This document shows positions 11,130 to 22,196 of a stretch of DNA of 64,000 bases, piece after piece. Position numbers and translations under genes: made by a program. Positions within the stretch are counted from its first letter, which is position 1; each line of letters starts with the position of its first letter. The stretch is from Liopterus haemorrhoidalis (Eukaryota; Arthropoda; Insecta; Coleoptera; Dytiscidae), in assembly GCA_963971575.1 (NCBI GenBank), contig OZ020624.1, positions 5,461,001 to 5,525,000 of the forward strand. The letters run 5' to 3'. Below the pieces are notes generated by a model. It was not told where the DNA came from. It did not search any database and saw only the letters and a program-made list of their open reading frames with translations.

Positions 11130-11280
11130 CTGTAGACAACCTGTAATGAAAAAACTGGTAGATAGATGAGTTGATAATTGATAGCTTGTTGAGTACCGCA
11201 AGACGCACTGTACAATGCTGATGACATGGCACGTGTTAGCTATAATAAATTGTTTGACTCTGTATGGTCACGGCCCTGGT

Positions 11281-12093
11281 TGTAAAACTGGTCTAAACTA
11301 AAATGCTAGCATTGCTAAATCTTTGTCTATATTATTTGACGAATACATGTTTTTCGTCACTTTTTAAGAAATTTCTGTTACAAAGAGTTTAACTTGAAGA
11401 GTTTTGACACGATATTCTAAGTTTATTGGACACGTTCTACGTTTTATTTCTACGTTCTACGTCTACGTCAATTGGAAACTATCCTTAATAGCTCTGCACG
11501 CAGCTTAAGAGTTCTTAAGTTCCATAAGAATGACTATGATTCTAAAATTTGGTTCATTTTAATCATTTTTGCAACATTTAATCTTTGGTATAATTTATCT
11601 TAGTAATGTTCTGAGATTTATAAAATGTAAATTTCATGTGAAATTGCATGATAAATCGAAATCAAATATCTAAATATCAATATCAATATTGTTTTATAAA
11701 AGTAACACATCGATTTATCAACTGAAGTTTTCAATTTCCGTCAAAGTGCGAATCCATCTTTGAATATTATCATTTTTCTTTTCAATATGTTGTATTTACG
11801 AGAGGTATGAGATAAAGTTGGACATGTTGATATTTCCTCTCAGTTGGCTGTACTGGTGCGTTGACAGTTGCCATCTTATACTCCTGACGTCATCTGCTTG
11901 ATTATTGTCGTGTTTCCGTTGTGATTTGGCTCCTTTCTCCAATTCTCTTTTGTCTGAAATGTTCTTGTCTCGAGAACAAGGAGTTTGGTTGATTTCAAGA
12001 TTTTTGTTTTCTAGGTTTTTGTGTTTGTCTCTGCAGTTTCTTTTTAATAATATATCTTTAGATATATAAGGAAAAAAAACTAATAGTTTACAT
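11281..12093. other. no gene recognised
   Basis: AT-rich, with a short repeated CTACGTT stretch near 11430-11470. No family recognised. Confidence 0.5.
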
Positions 12094-12180
12094 CAGCAGT
12101 TCCCAAACTTTTTTCTCTAACGTACCCCTTGATTAGACTTTTCGTTTATGAGTACCCCCTATCTTCAATACACGCACCCA
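12094..12180 (+). repeat. hAT-type left end
   Basis: CAGCAGTTCCCAAACTTTTT followed by pyrimidine-rich sequence, a typical hAT end. No matching right end found. Confidence 0.4.
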
Positions 12181-12315
12181 TCCATTTTTTTATTTTTTTA
12201 GCTAATGTTATGTTAAACGACGACATGTACATATATACATTTTTTATTATATTTTAAATATTTTTTATATTAGCGTAAATCATAAGAAATAAAAACAGCA
12301 TTAAAATAATTTTTA

Positions 12316-12432
12316 GTAGAGATCTATAGGGCAATTTAGAGATCTATAGGGTAGAGATCTATAGGGCAATAGAGATCTATAGGGAGTAGAGATCTATAAG
12401 GTAGAGATCTATAGGGCAGAGATCTATAGAGC
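12316..12432. repeat. irregular minisatellite of AGAGATCTATAGGG units
   Basis: Seven copies of (T)AGAGATCTATAGG(G) separated by 2-6 variable bases. The unit contains the palindrome AGATCT. Confidence 0.9.
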
Positions 12433-12449
12433 AATAATGCTGTTTAAAG

Positions 12450-12605
12450 TTGTATGAGTACTATAAAAAAAAAATCTGCTACAGTTGTTACATAAAACAT
12501 TTCCACTGTTTATGGTGACAAACTAAGTGGCAACAGTAGTTTAAAAAATTTAAATCAGAAAATTTATACTTGGATGATGAACTTCGATCTGGAAGGCCCT
12601 ATAAT
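12450..12605 (+). pseudogene. mariner transposase N-terminal fragment
   Basis: Encodes STVYGDK, a frame change, then DDELRSGRP at 12573-12600. The last motif is the linker following the helix-turn-helix in mariner transposases. The LINE begins directly after; the C-terminal half of a mariner resumes at 14088. Confidence 0.65.
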
Positions 12606-13915
12606 GTTAATTTAGAGTCAAACTACCGACCGATATCCATAATACCAACTTTTTCTAAAGTTTTTGAAATAATTTTCAAAAGTAGACTAACGTCCTTCAT
12701 CTTTTCAAACAACATCTTAGACAATAAACAGTTTGGTTTCCGACCTAAGATGAACACCACCCAAGCAGCAACCGAACTTATAAAATTCGTCATTCAAGGT
12801 TTTGAAAATCATGAAGTTACCCAAATAACGCTATGTGATCTGTCAAAAGCGTTTGATTGCGTACCTCACAAGTTACTATTAAAAAAACTTGAGTCGTACG
12901 GAATTCGTGGAGTAGCTAATTCACTCACTGAATCCTACTTAACGAACAGATCGCAATTCGTCACAAAAAATGATAGTTCATCATCAATAAAAAATATCAA
13001 ATACGGAGTGGGCCAAGGAACTATTATTGGTCCTTTATTGTTTATATTATACATAAACGATCTACCAAAATATGTTTCCTCTGGCAGTTCTGATGTCATC
13101 CTATTCGCAGATGACACCACTATATTATCCAGACATTCCTCTCCTGAAGAACTGCACCAAATAGCCGAGCAGTCGATGAGCAAAGCCAAAGATTGGTTTT
13201 CTGCCAATCTCGTTACCCTAAATGAGAATAAAACTCATAATTTAATATTCTCGCTAAACCGGAACATAGCCAACGACATCACCTTTGGCGAACCAGTCAA
13301 GTTCCTAGGCTTAATTATCGACGGCCAATTAAATTGGGAACGGCATATTGATTTTCTTGCGTCTTCGTTAAGGAAACATAATTTTGCGCTGAGAAAACTT
13401 AAATCGTGTGTCTCATACGAAACGTTACGCATTTTTTACTTTGCCACTTTCCAGTCACGTGTGTCTTATGGCATAATACTCTGGGGTGGTAGCAGTTTTC
13501 TTGAGCGCATCTTTAAAATACAGAAACAGGCCATACGTTAGTGAACAATGCGCCCTACAGGGCTCATTGCCGCCCATTGTTCACTAAATCGAATATAATG
13601 ACTGTTTACAGTTTATTTGTATATACCTGTTTGATATATGTAAAGGAAAATCCCTCTAACTTTGCAAAAATTTATAATACTCACAATTATAACATCCGGA
13701 GTAAATGCAATCTAAGGCTACCAAAACTAAGATTAAGTAAATCTAAAAATGGTACGTATCTAGCCGCAATCCTTTACAATCATTTACCTGAGCAGATAAG
13801 GGTTTTAAACATAAAGAGCTTTAAACTCAGAATGAAATTCATACTGACGGCAAACTGTTTATATAATGTATGTGAATTTTATACTATCGAGTTTTCAAAA
13901 TATTTTAATTGTTAA
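12606..13915 (+). pseudogene. LINE reverse transcriptase, C-terminal half
   Basis: RT motifs in order: NYRPISI, FGFRPKMNT, DLSKAFDCVPHKLL, YGVGQGTIIGPLLF, catalytic FADD (FADDTTIL), KFLGLIIDGQLNW, then the post-RT FQSRVSYGIILWGGS. A stop at 13539-13541 separates the next block (YRAHCRPLF...), which continues in another frame to 13915. Endonuclease and N-terminal RT are missing. The element at 38.8-40.8 kb is a relative. Dead copy. Confidence 0.8.
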
Positions 13916-14041
13916 CTAACCTCATTTTAATATATTGTAATATCATTGTAAGTTGTTTCTATTGTAATTTTATTTAAATTGACATGTATGTAATTTTTGA
14001 CTTGTGTAAACATTTTTTCATAATGTACATACCACTAATAA

Positions 14042-14076
<35 letters not shown>
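12606..14076 (+). mobile_element. CR1/Jockey-type LINE fragment inserted between mariner parts
   Basis: 5'-truncated LINE. RT from NYRPISIIPTFSKVFE to 13541, then a second frame to 13915, a 3' untranslated region and a (TTA)n tail at 14038-14076. The frame begins in mariner sequence, so the first ~12 residues are not LINE. Confidence 0.8.
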
Positions 14077-14077
<1 letters not shown>

Positions 14078-14087
14078 AAGGAATAAT

Positions 14088-14375
14088 TTATTATGAGATG
14101 TTAAAACCGGGCCAAAGTGTTAATTCTGATCTCTACTGTGAATAATTGGATCAACTGAATCAGAACTTAACTAGAAATAGGCCAGAAATTGTGAATAGAA
14201 GAGGAGTTATTCTTCAAGGCGACAATGCCTGACCTCATTCATCAAAAAAAGACACATGAAAAAATTTCCGAGCTTGATTGGGAGGTTCTAACACACCCTA
14301 CTCACCAGATATTTCACTCTCCGACTATCACATTGTGTTTAAAAATGCTCAAAGTGGAGTAAATTTTACTCTGAC
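14088..14375 (+). pseudogene. mariner transposase C-terminal fragment
   Basis: Encodes LKPGQSVNSDLYC, stop, QLNQNLTRNRPEIVN, GVILQGDNA (second catalytic aspartate block), EKISELDWEVLTHPT and ISDYHIVF-like text with several stops. This is the C-terminal half of a mariner transposase. Together with 12450-12605 it suggests one mariner interrupted by the LINE. Confidence 0.7.
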
Positions 14376-16060
14376 GTGTGGGGGAATTTCTAGGATCGGT
14401 TGAAACGTCAAGGTTGGCTAGATGAATTTAAATAATTTCATTTGTACTTCATAGTACTTACTTTGAAGGGCCCTCCACATAGTGGATTCCAAGACTTGCG
14501 AGCGGTATCAAGTCTGAAAATCTAAATGATCCGCCGGTTGGTTGCTTAGACTCTTTATGAGAGGAATAAGGGTGTTTGAATTATGGTCTGCATTTTACTT
14601 AATTTAATGTTTAGTTAGAATCGAAAGGTTATTGATTACATTTGAACTTACAATTTAATGCTGGCTATAAAATCCTATGAGAGACACTCAAACACAAAAC
14701 CTCACAATCACCGTATTCACCTCACAAGCCGCTAAACACCTCACAACACTCACGGTGTTTAACCCGTTAACGAGGTTCGCTTATTTCATTTAAAACTGTC
14801 CGCAACACTTCCAGATTACTTCTGGTTTTCCCACTACAAACTACCGGGTTTCTCTTCCAAAATTACTTGGGAGGTTCATTCACGATGACGGTTTATTCAT
14901 CACTGCCTTTGTCTCTCACAAGATTTTTCCAACTCTTTTCTTAAACTAATAATCTAATCTCTGACCCCATTTTTTTTGTCGTTGTAAAAATAATCAGCTC
15001 TCCACATTAACAACAAACCCTTTTATAAACTTATCTTTCTATGACCAATAAATTATAAACCCAAGTAATTAATTTTTACTCTAATTACTACGCGGTCCAT
15101 ATCACTGAAAATATATTGTCGCCTATCACCTATTGTGTAAACATTTGACCATTGCTATTTTGATCTAAACAATAACGTTCTTTCAAACTAATCATGTAAT
15201 ATACGACCGTAGCTCACTCTTCATATCTGTTGACACTTAACTAGAAAAATATGTGATAGCTCAACTAATCCTTGAGAATGTTTATCTTAAAATAGATTAG
15301 TTTTTATATTTGAATAATTTGAATACTTTTTAACTAATTGAATAATTTTATTTTAAATAATAATGAAATTTCATTTCTGAAATTACCACAGACGTTTAAA
15401 TTGATGTTTAGGTTCGCGGGCCAAATCCGGTCCTCACTTAACTATTAAAAACTGGTAAAAACAATTTAAATGTTAGTTTTTCATAACGGTTATAGAAAAG
15501 AATATTAAAAAAATTATAAACCTATTCATAACGAGTAAAAATGCGACCCGGATATAGAGATACTGTTTTACAGTGCGGCCCTGTACGTTCTAAGAAATGT
15601 TTTGCTTTAAATTCGTACAAACCAAAACATTTGTAAACTGAAATTAAAATGTTAAATTGTTTAAAATTTAGTTAAAATCCTTAGAAACTAAGCTTAACAA
15701 AACATACAGAGTGCAAAAGTACAGTAAGCTGCCACGATCTGACCCTCCAAATGAAATAATAGTATTAACCCTTCGATCGACACGTTATTTTAGGATTACG
15801 AAACGAATTCCGAAATAAAGACCTCTAACGTTCATTTCAAGTAACTAATGTAATTTTCATTAAATAATACCACAACAAATGGGACCTACTAAGTCTCAGA
15901 AACCACACTAGAATTTTTAAATGTTTTATAATAGTGGTTACTAAAATCCTTTGAGAATGGACTTGCCCAAATATGAATTTTAAGCATTTCCATAAATAGG
16001 AAAAAAAAAACTAATTCGAATTTATCTACAGTCTGTATAATAAGACGTAAATGCTTATAG
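14376..16060. other. no gene recognised
   Basis: AT-rich. Contains a short hairpin AAACACC / GGTGTTT near 14736-14762 and a CGGGCCAAATCCGG motif near 15416 that resembles some hAT ends. Nothing is assignable. Confidence 0.5.
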
Positions 16061-17661
16061 AGTCCGGCAAATATATGCAACGGTACTTTTGTTAGGTGGT
16101 TTTCGATAAAAAGCGGCACATATGTTATCTGTAATAAGAAAATGTAATTATATATTTGTAATGTGCCCTGCTGAAAAATAGTGTAGCGTATAAAAATTTA
16201 ATATCTTATCAAAAACTGACCAATGGCAAAGGAGTGGCTGGAATAATCTCGGATATAATCCCAAAATAATGAGGTGTCGTTATTAAGATAAGAATTCATT
16301 GCGGTACAAATGTTTTATTCTTTTGTTTTTTGTTGGTCTTTAATTCCAAATAGTAAAACATTGAAAAATGAAATAGTTTATAAACGATATTATTTATTAT
16401 TAATAAAAAGTATACACAAGCAAATTAAATGTAATTTTATTATCAATAATAATAGTAAGAAATTTTTCGACTTGGTGTGTGTTGTAGTGATTTTTTTTTC
16501 TTTTCTCAATAATAATAATAATATTTATGAAAGTAATAAGTTTTTAATTATTTAAAGAAATCATTAAGTATTTATCTAAATTTTCATCAGAAAAAGTTCT
16601 TTTTGATTGAAAAAAGAAAAAGACCTCTGTACATCAAAACTTGTTATTGGTACATAATTATAAAACGTATATATTTCTTTATATTTATTAAATATATCCT
16701 GATTTGATAATAAATTGATAGAAAATTGTAGTAATACTTGTGGGTCAGGATTTTTATTAAATATACTATTAATTTTTGCAGACAATTGCAAACCAAACTC
16801 GTCGGGAACAGATTTCAGTTTGTTTACTGTCCAATAAATAATATTTAAAGATTCTGACAACGGCCGGTGTTGTTTTTCTAAATTTACTAGGGTTGAAGGA
16901 AGAAATTCAAAATTAATCTTTATGAACTTTAACTCTTCATAAATATTTGGTTTTTGTATAATATTTTTTGGTATTATAATGCTTTGAGCATCCGGAGTTA
17001 GATTGAAAATACTAGATACAAAATTTTAAAACTTCAAAATTGTTAACATAAAATAACGCCGCTTCAAGCCAAGTTCCCCAACGTGTCACAACAGGATTTG
17101 GTGGTAAGGGTAAATTTGGACATAATTCTTTATATAAGGATACTCTTAATGGCACTACCCTTTTTTACCAATATCCTATGTCAAATAGGCTTTGAGAAAA
17201 GAACCTGGTATAAGCGTTTCACTTTTGTAAGAACAAACTAAGAGGAAATTTTGTTTTGAATAGTTTCCATCTTTGAAATTGTATGTCATGTTGGTATTAA
17301 AAAATTTCACTTTTTTAAAATGTCCATCCATTTGACAAATGTCATAATGAAAAATGATATTTTAATTATAATGATCATAACCTAGAAACCTAAAGTTGGT
17401 TTTACATTGTAAGGAATATTTTTAATTGACATTTAAAGTCAGTAATACACTATAAAAGTAACCAAAATAATCAGATCTAGTTTGTTCTTAAAAAAGTGAA
17501 CAGCTTATATACCCAATACAGTATATATATAGTATGCTAATATCAGAGAGGGCGCTTTATAAGTAAAAAGAAGTTAAAAATTATTACAGAATTATTCGTC
17601 CAAAATAAAGTTTAAAATTTGCCTATGGCAAAAGTACCGTTGCATATATTAACCGGTCTCT
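16061..17661 (-). mobile_element. hAT element with transposase remnant
   Basis: Inverted ends share ATATATGCAACGGTACTTTTG (16071-16091 and inverse at 17630-17650) with outer CCGG. Flanks GCTTATAG (16053-16060) and GCTTATGA (17662-17669) are an imperfect 8-bp duplication, the hAT target length. Coding remnant on the minus strand. Confidence 0.7.
16576..17160 (-). pseudogene. hAT transposase C-terminal half, decayed
   Basis: The minus strand encodes NPVVTRWGTWLEAALFY near 17120, then, after a frameshift near 17025, a continuous segment ending in YVPITSFDVQRSFSFFN (16576-16860). The TRWGTWL block and the ...PITS.DVERSFS... dimerisation motif are characteristic of hAT transposases of the CGGBP1-like group. 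N-terminal zinc finger and catalytic start are missing. Confidence 0.75.
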
Positions 17662-17990
17662 GCTTATGACTCATGGTCCGGCATACACACAAATAATCCA
17701 TTAGTTCAAACATGATAAGAACATCAATACCTAATACGCCCTATAATAAAAATTGTTTAGTCAGTGTTTTGTCTTTCAGTAGTGCGGTTGTGTAATAATG
17801 TGTGCTATTTACGCAAAAAAATTTGAAGCAGTATGTTTATGTACCCACGCAAAAGGGCCAAAAACGTCCTTTTTAAGTCAGTAGACTTTGTGAAGTGGAT
17901 GAATTGGGTGAAACGTTATAAAGTTAATACAAATTTTGACTATTAACCTAATCGTGGATTAAAAAAAGTGACCAATAAAGTAGTTAAACA
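17662..17990. other. no gene recognised
   Basis: AT-rich spacer with no recognised coding sequence or repeat. Confidence 0.5.
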
Positions 17991-18190
17991 GGAGAGTTCT
18001 GGACCAAATTGGTCCAGAACTCCCCTAGTGATCCAGAACTCCCCCAGTGTTCTAGAATACTAAGGAGAGTTCTGGACCAAATTGGTCTAGAACTACCCCA
18101 TGGTCCAGAATTCCCCCGGTGGTCTAGAACTCCCTCAGTGGTCTAGAAACACAATGGGAGTTCTGGACCAAAGTGGTCGAGAACTACCCC
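17991..18190. repeat. palindromic minisatellite
   Basis: About eight units of GGTCYAGAACTCCCCCAGT (19-21 bp) with three units in inverted orientation, forming dyads: GAGTTCTGGACCAA facing its complement at 17993-18021, with weaker versions near 18064 and 18159. One perfect TTCTAGAA is at about 18050. It lies 270 bp upstream of the IAP-like pseudogene. Confidence 0.85.
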
Positions 18191-18456
18191 GGAGTTTGTA
18201 CATGTATTTGATGACTCATTCTTTTCACATCTGGTAGACATCTGATATGATATCACATGTGCAATTCGCGAACTGGGAAGATTTGATATTTTCCATTCCC
18301 AAGTTTTTTTTTTTTTTGGTACCCTATGCCAAGAATGAATCGTTGGTAAAGTTACCCTTTCCACTTTTACAATTACAATGATTATAAAATGTAATGTACA
18401 ATTCAAAATACAATCAGTCAGTATAACAGTTTAACAAGTTTCATTATTATTTTATC

Positions 18457-19010
18457 ATGGTTTATATCATGAACTTTGAAAGTGAACGTGTACGCTCTTT
18501 CTATGAGATAGTTGCTTGGCCATCACTATTTATCAACCCCATAGAATTAGCGAAAGATGGCTTCTTCTATACACAAAAGGGTGATGTTGTGCAGTGCACC
18601 TTTTGCAAAATTGAGATAGATCGGTGGCATTATGGCGTTGGGGTGCATGGAGTGCATTGTGAAGTGTCACCACATAGCCCTCTTCTTCTTAACTAAAGCA
18701 GTGGTAACATACCTGTGGAGACAACAAACATCTTGGCCCATACTAGATTCGCAGACCTAGCCAATCAAGATCTGAGAGGTACGTTGCTCGAAATGTCACC
18801 GGAGGTCATCATTTATCCGCAAAATTATTCAATTCACACCCATTTTGCGATGCAGTGTAAACGGCTGGAGTCATTTAGAGAATGGCCAGCCAGCATACAA
18901 CAAACCCCCGAGGAAATAGCTGAGGCGGGGTTTTTCTACACAGGCTGTAGAGATACAGTCGTGTGTTAAGTGTAGTGGCTGGCTCCGAAATTGGGTGCCA
19001 GGTTTTATAT
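18457..19010 (+). pseudogene. inhibitor-of-apoptosis (IAP) pseudogene with two BIR domains
   Basis: IAPs bind and inhibit caspases through zinc-binding BIR domains. BIR1 (18475-18690) shows ERVRSFYEIVAWPS, AKDGFFY, VVQCTFC and the following W and H, but the last zinc ligand is Ser instead of Cys (SPHSP). An in-frame TAA at 18694-18696 ends it; the same frame continues with GNIPVE and BIR2 (RLESFREWPASI, EEIAEAGFFY, DTVVC). A further break at about 18964-18968 shifts CSGWLRNWVPG into another frame, after which similarity is lost before the BIR2 His/Cys pair. No RING finger follows. Both BIRs lie without an intron. Host-derived or captured origin cannot be decided here. Confidence 0.85.
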
Positions 19011-19246
19011 ACATTTATATACCCGCAATGTGGGAAAATATATCGCTTTGATTAACTGTTAGTGTTTTATTAACATACCTTTTACAATACCTAGACAATT
19101 ACACATGTGTTCAGTTTCACATCTCAAAAATACATGTACAAACAAATCACAGCATCCTCTTCAACTGCATTATGTACACAGATATTCACCAGATGTTATT
19201 TTTTATAGTGGGAACAGATCATGCAAATTTATCCCATGAAATATCT

Positions 19247-19440
19247 TTAACTACATCTCTCGTTAAAATTATATTTGTATGTAATCACTCCTAAATTAGA
19301 TGGAATATCCATGGCGAAAATGTTGAATAGTGTGGGGCCTAATAAGCTTCCTTGTGGAACCCTTGCTCTTATCTTTTTTAGTGACGAATGTATGTTGTTA
19401 ATTTTAACTGAGAATAGAGATGAAATATTGCTAGACACCA
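19247..19440 (-). pseudogene. LINE reverse transcriptase fragment
   Basis: The minus strand encodes RVPQGSLLGPTLFNIFAMDI, the RT motif-B region (GVPQGS..GP) of Jockey-type LINEs. About 60 residues only. Confidence 0.65.
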
Positions 19441-20012
19441 GTTAAGCAATGCAAATAACGTAGTTCAAATTAATAAAATAGTATCAGTTTCCATAGACAA
19501 CGAAATCCTGTTTAAAAAACAAAAAGGAGTGAGAGTATTAAATATTGTGTTTTACAAAGCTTCAGCCAACTCGATTCAATATTAAAGCTGCACCAATTAA
19601 AATAATTTAACAAAAAATAAAATAAGAAATCTGAGAGATTTAACAACGTATTACATAATAGTAAAGACAGATGAAAACATATGAACTCGCCCAGACTTGA
19701 ATATTAATTAAAGCGTTTAATTAGGATTTCATATTTACGATTCTGTGAACTTTTGTTACTTCTGTGGTACTGAATTTCATTTCAACATAGTTGTTTATAC
19801 TTTTCTAGTTTCATTACTACGCAGTTCTAAATGTTTTATATTAATGCCAAACATATAAAATGAGATTCGTACTCAGATTATTATGTATGTTTGCAAAATT
19901 CGCAAATACATTTTAAGCCGTGACATACAGTCGTAGTGATCAGTTGTTTTGATAATAACATTAATTAAATAAAACTCGAACGGCTTTTTTATATATTTGA
20001 TATATTCAAGAC

Positions 20013-20090
20013 CAGAGTTTCCCAAGCTTTTTGAGCCGCGTAGCACTTTTCACGAGAAGAATTCGTCGTGAAGCACTAACGTTGGTATAT
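20013..20090 (+). repeat. hAT-type left end
   Basis: CAGAGTTTCCCAAGCTTTTT followed by GAGCCGCG; typical hAT end. The LINE fragment begins about 85 bp later; no right end found. Confidence 0.35.
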
Positions 20091-20097
20091 ATGTATA

Positions 20098-21265
20098 TCG
20101 GACCTTGAAGAAATACTAGAGAAATGGCAAGCCGGAGGAGTAGTGATAGGCAATATAAAAATATGGACGCTAGCTTACGCAGACGATATTGTCTTACTAG
20201 CCAAAACACCGGGAGAATTGAAGGAAATGATGCGCAGATTGGAAAGATACCTGGACAAAAAGAAGATGATCCTCAGTACGGAAAAATCCAAAGTTTTAGT
20301 CTTTAAAAAGGGAGGAGGACGACAGACCGAGAACAAATGGAGATGGAAAGGGGAGGATATAGAACAAGTAAAAGAATTCAAGTACCTAGGGTATACTTTT
20401 CAGAAGAGCAATGAAGACCAGACACACATAAAGGAGATAACAAAAAAGGCAAGAATGGTAATGGGAAGAGTTTGGAGTATGGGAGAAAGAATGTTCCAGA
20501 ACAATTTCAAAAGAAGAATTTTTATGTTTGATAGCCTGGTTAAAAGCCTCTTATATGGGCAGGAAATATGGGGATGGCAAGAACAGGAAAAAATAGAAAG
20601 ATTGCAGGAACAATACCTGAAATGGACTTTGGGCTTAGACAGACATACCCCAAGTTACATTATTTTGGAAGAAACAAGGAGAGAAAAATTAAGAATAATG
20701 ACGGGCAAAAGAGCAATGAAGTTCGAAGAAAATATTGCGACCACCGAAAACAATATTTTAAAAGAGTGCTGGAAGGAAAAAGAAACTAATATAACAAAAT
20801 GGACAACGAAGAAAAATGAATTCCTAGCAAGAAATGGCACATCAAAGGAAGATATCGAAGGGAGAAAAAGAGCTGGGCTAGAAACAGTGGCTAATGGTGA
20901 CGGAACGAGATAATGATGTGCAGAAACAAGAGCAATGGAGTAGAATAACCAAGTCCCAATACAATCAGCTCTACCAATACATTGCATGTACAGAAGTTCC
21001 AAGGTACCTGGCAGAGCCCAACAAACATCAAAAGATTATTGCGAGATTTAGATGCGGAAATGAAGAGAGGGCAAACTGCTTCTGGACGAAGGAGGAGGAG
21101 CAGCTTTGCAGGACTTGCGGTACAGAGATAGAGACTCTTAATCATCTGCGATGCTGTGAAGGACTGGAGTTAGAAAGCAGGGGTCCTTTACAACTTCTGG
21201 GAGACCACGGAAAAGGAGAGGATTGGATGAGAGCAGTGCTGAAGGCCAGAAAAAATAATAATTAA
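20098..21265 (+). pseudogene. LINE ORF2 C-terminal half (best copy of this family)
   Basis: RT from SDLEEILEKWQAGGVVIG through the catalytic YADD (AYADDIVLLAK) and EFKYLGYTF to 20913, then, in another frame from about 20894, the C-terminal part with VPRYLAEPNK, IIARFRCGNEE and a Cys/His cluster (C..C......H....CC) to 21265. The N-terminal endonuclease and fingers are missing. Related fragments: 5581-5810, 6735-7305, 36302-36859, 38112-38350 and 41364-41610. One frameshift makes it inactive. Clade not assigned with certainty. Confidence 0.8.
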
Positions 21266-21399
21266 CACAATAATATATGTTATTAATAAACGTCTTACGT
21301 AGATTAAATATTTTCTGTCCAATCTTAGATTTAAATTTAAAATTTATTATTCCGTTAAAATTATGCATCAAATATTATAAATTATAGTCAAAATTTATA

Positions 21400-22196
21400 A
21401 ATTTTCCTCGTGCTGTACAAAGTGGTGTTTCTCAAGGTTCAGTTTTGGGACATCTGGTATTCTTGATATTGCCCATCATTATGATATTATGAATATAAAA
21501 TCGAAACGTCCTCTTTTTGTTGCCTAAAATTTATTCAACTGCCCTATTAGGGATGATAGCACTCTTTATAATGATCTGAATAGTATTGCCACTTGTTAAA
21601 TCTGCTGTTCTGCATATCGCACATCTTTTCTTGTTATATTTGCGGACGATACAACATTAAGAACTAGTGACAACGATCCAGAAATTCTGAAACAGAAAAA
21701 ATCTATTTACTATTCTGAAGCAGCAGTGTGGTTTGGAGCTAATAACTTAACGCTCAATCAGAACAAAACAAAAACTATAACTTTTACATCTAATAGACAA
21801 TGTGGAAGTAATGAGACAGACACTTTCCTTGGACTGCATCAGCTTGAGTCTTCATGTAGACAAAATCGGTTTGAAACTCAACAGTGCAATATTTGCTATT
21901 AGAAGAATTAGGAGTGTTACAAATCAACAAATTGCACTACAAACCTATTTTAGTTTATTTCACTTCATCATGTCATATGGCTTACTACTATGGGGCGGTA
22001 CGCCACAAGCAGGAAAGATATTTAAACTAGAGAAAAAGGCTGTCAGAGCTATTGCAGCAGCCTCAACAACTTGCCATTGTAAACCTATTTTCAACAAGCT
22101 CAAGATTCTTAAGAAGAAGTTTAAAAACATTTTACTTGAAAAGACCTATTATTCATTGCAAGAATTCCTTAATGACAAAATGGTATATACCATTTA
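21400..22196 (+). pseudogene. LINE reverse transcriptase, decayed C-terminal half
   Basis: Broken frames encode AVQSGVSQGSVLG, FADDTTLRTSDND (catalytic FADD), FGANNLTLNQNKTKT, then 21802-22196: LKLNSAIFAIRRIRS, FIMSYGLLLWGGTPQ and IFKLEKKAVRAI, the usual order in CR1/Jockey-type LINEs. At least three frameshifts. Confidence 0.75.

Larger units (their letters stand above)
9100..11280 (-). mobile_element. internal region of the 25.9-kb LTR element family, split by three insertions
   Basis: Minus-strand pieces 11280-11130, 9976-9926 and 9235-9100 line up in order with the continuous sequence at about 26330-26700 of the LTR element (shared GACCATRCAGAGTCAAACAA, CTTGCGGTACTCAACAAGCT, CAGTGACTGTCGCTG-type blocks, CTATTTATCTGTCAA). 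The gaps are filled by a LINE (9250-9925) and a hAT (9977-11129). No LTRs are visible here. Confidence 0.65.

Noticed and set aside
17991..18190. CRISPR array
   Set aside because: Units are 19-21 bp, in both orientations and without unique spacers of constant length; a eukaryotic minisatellite.
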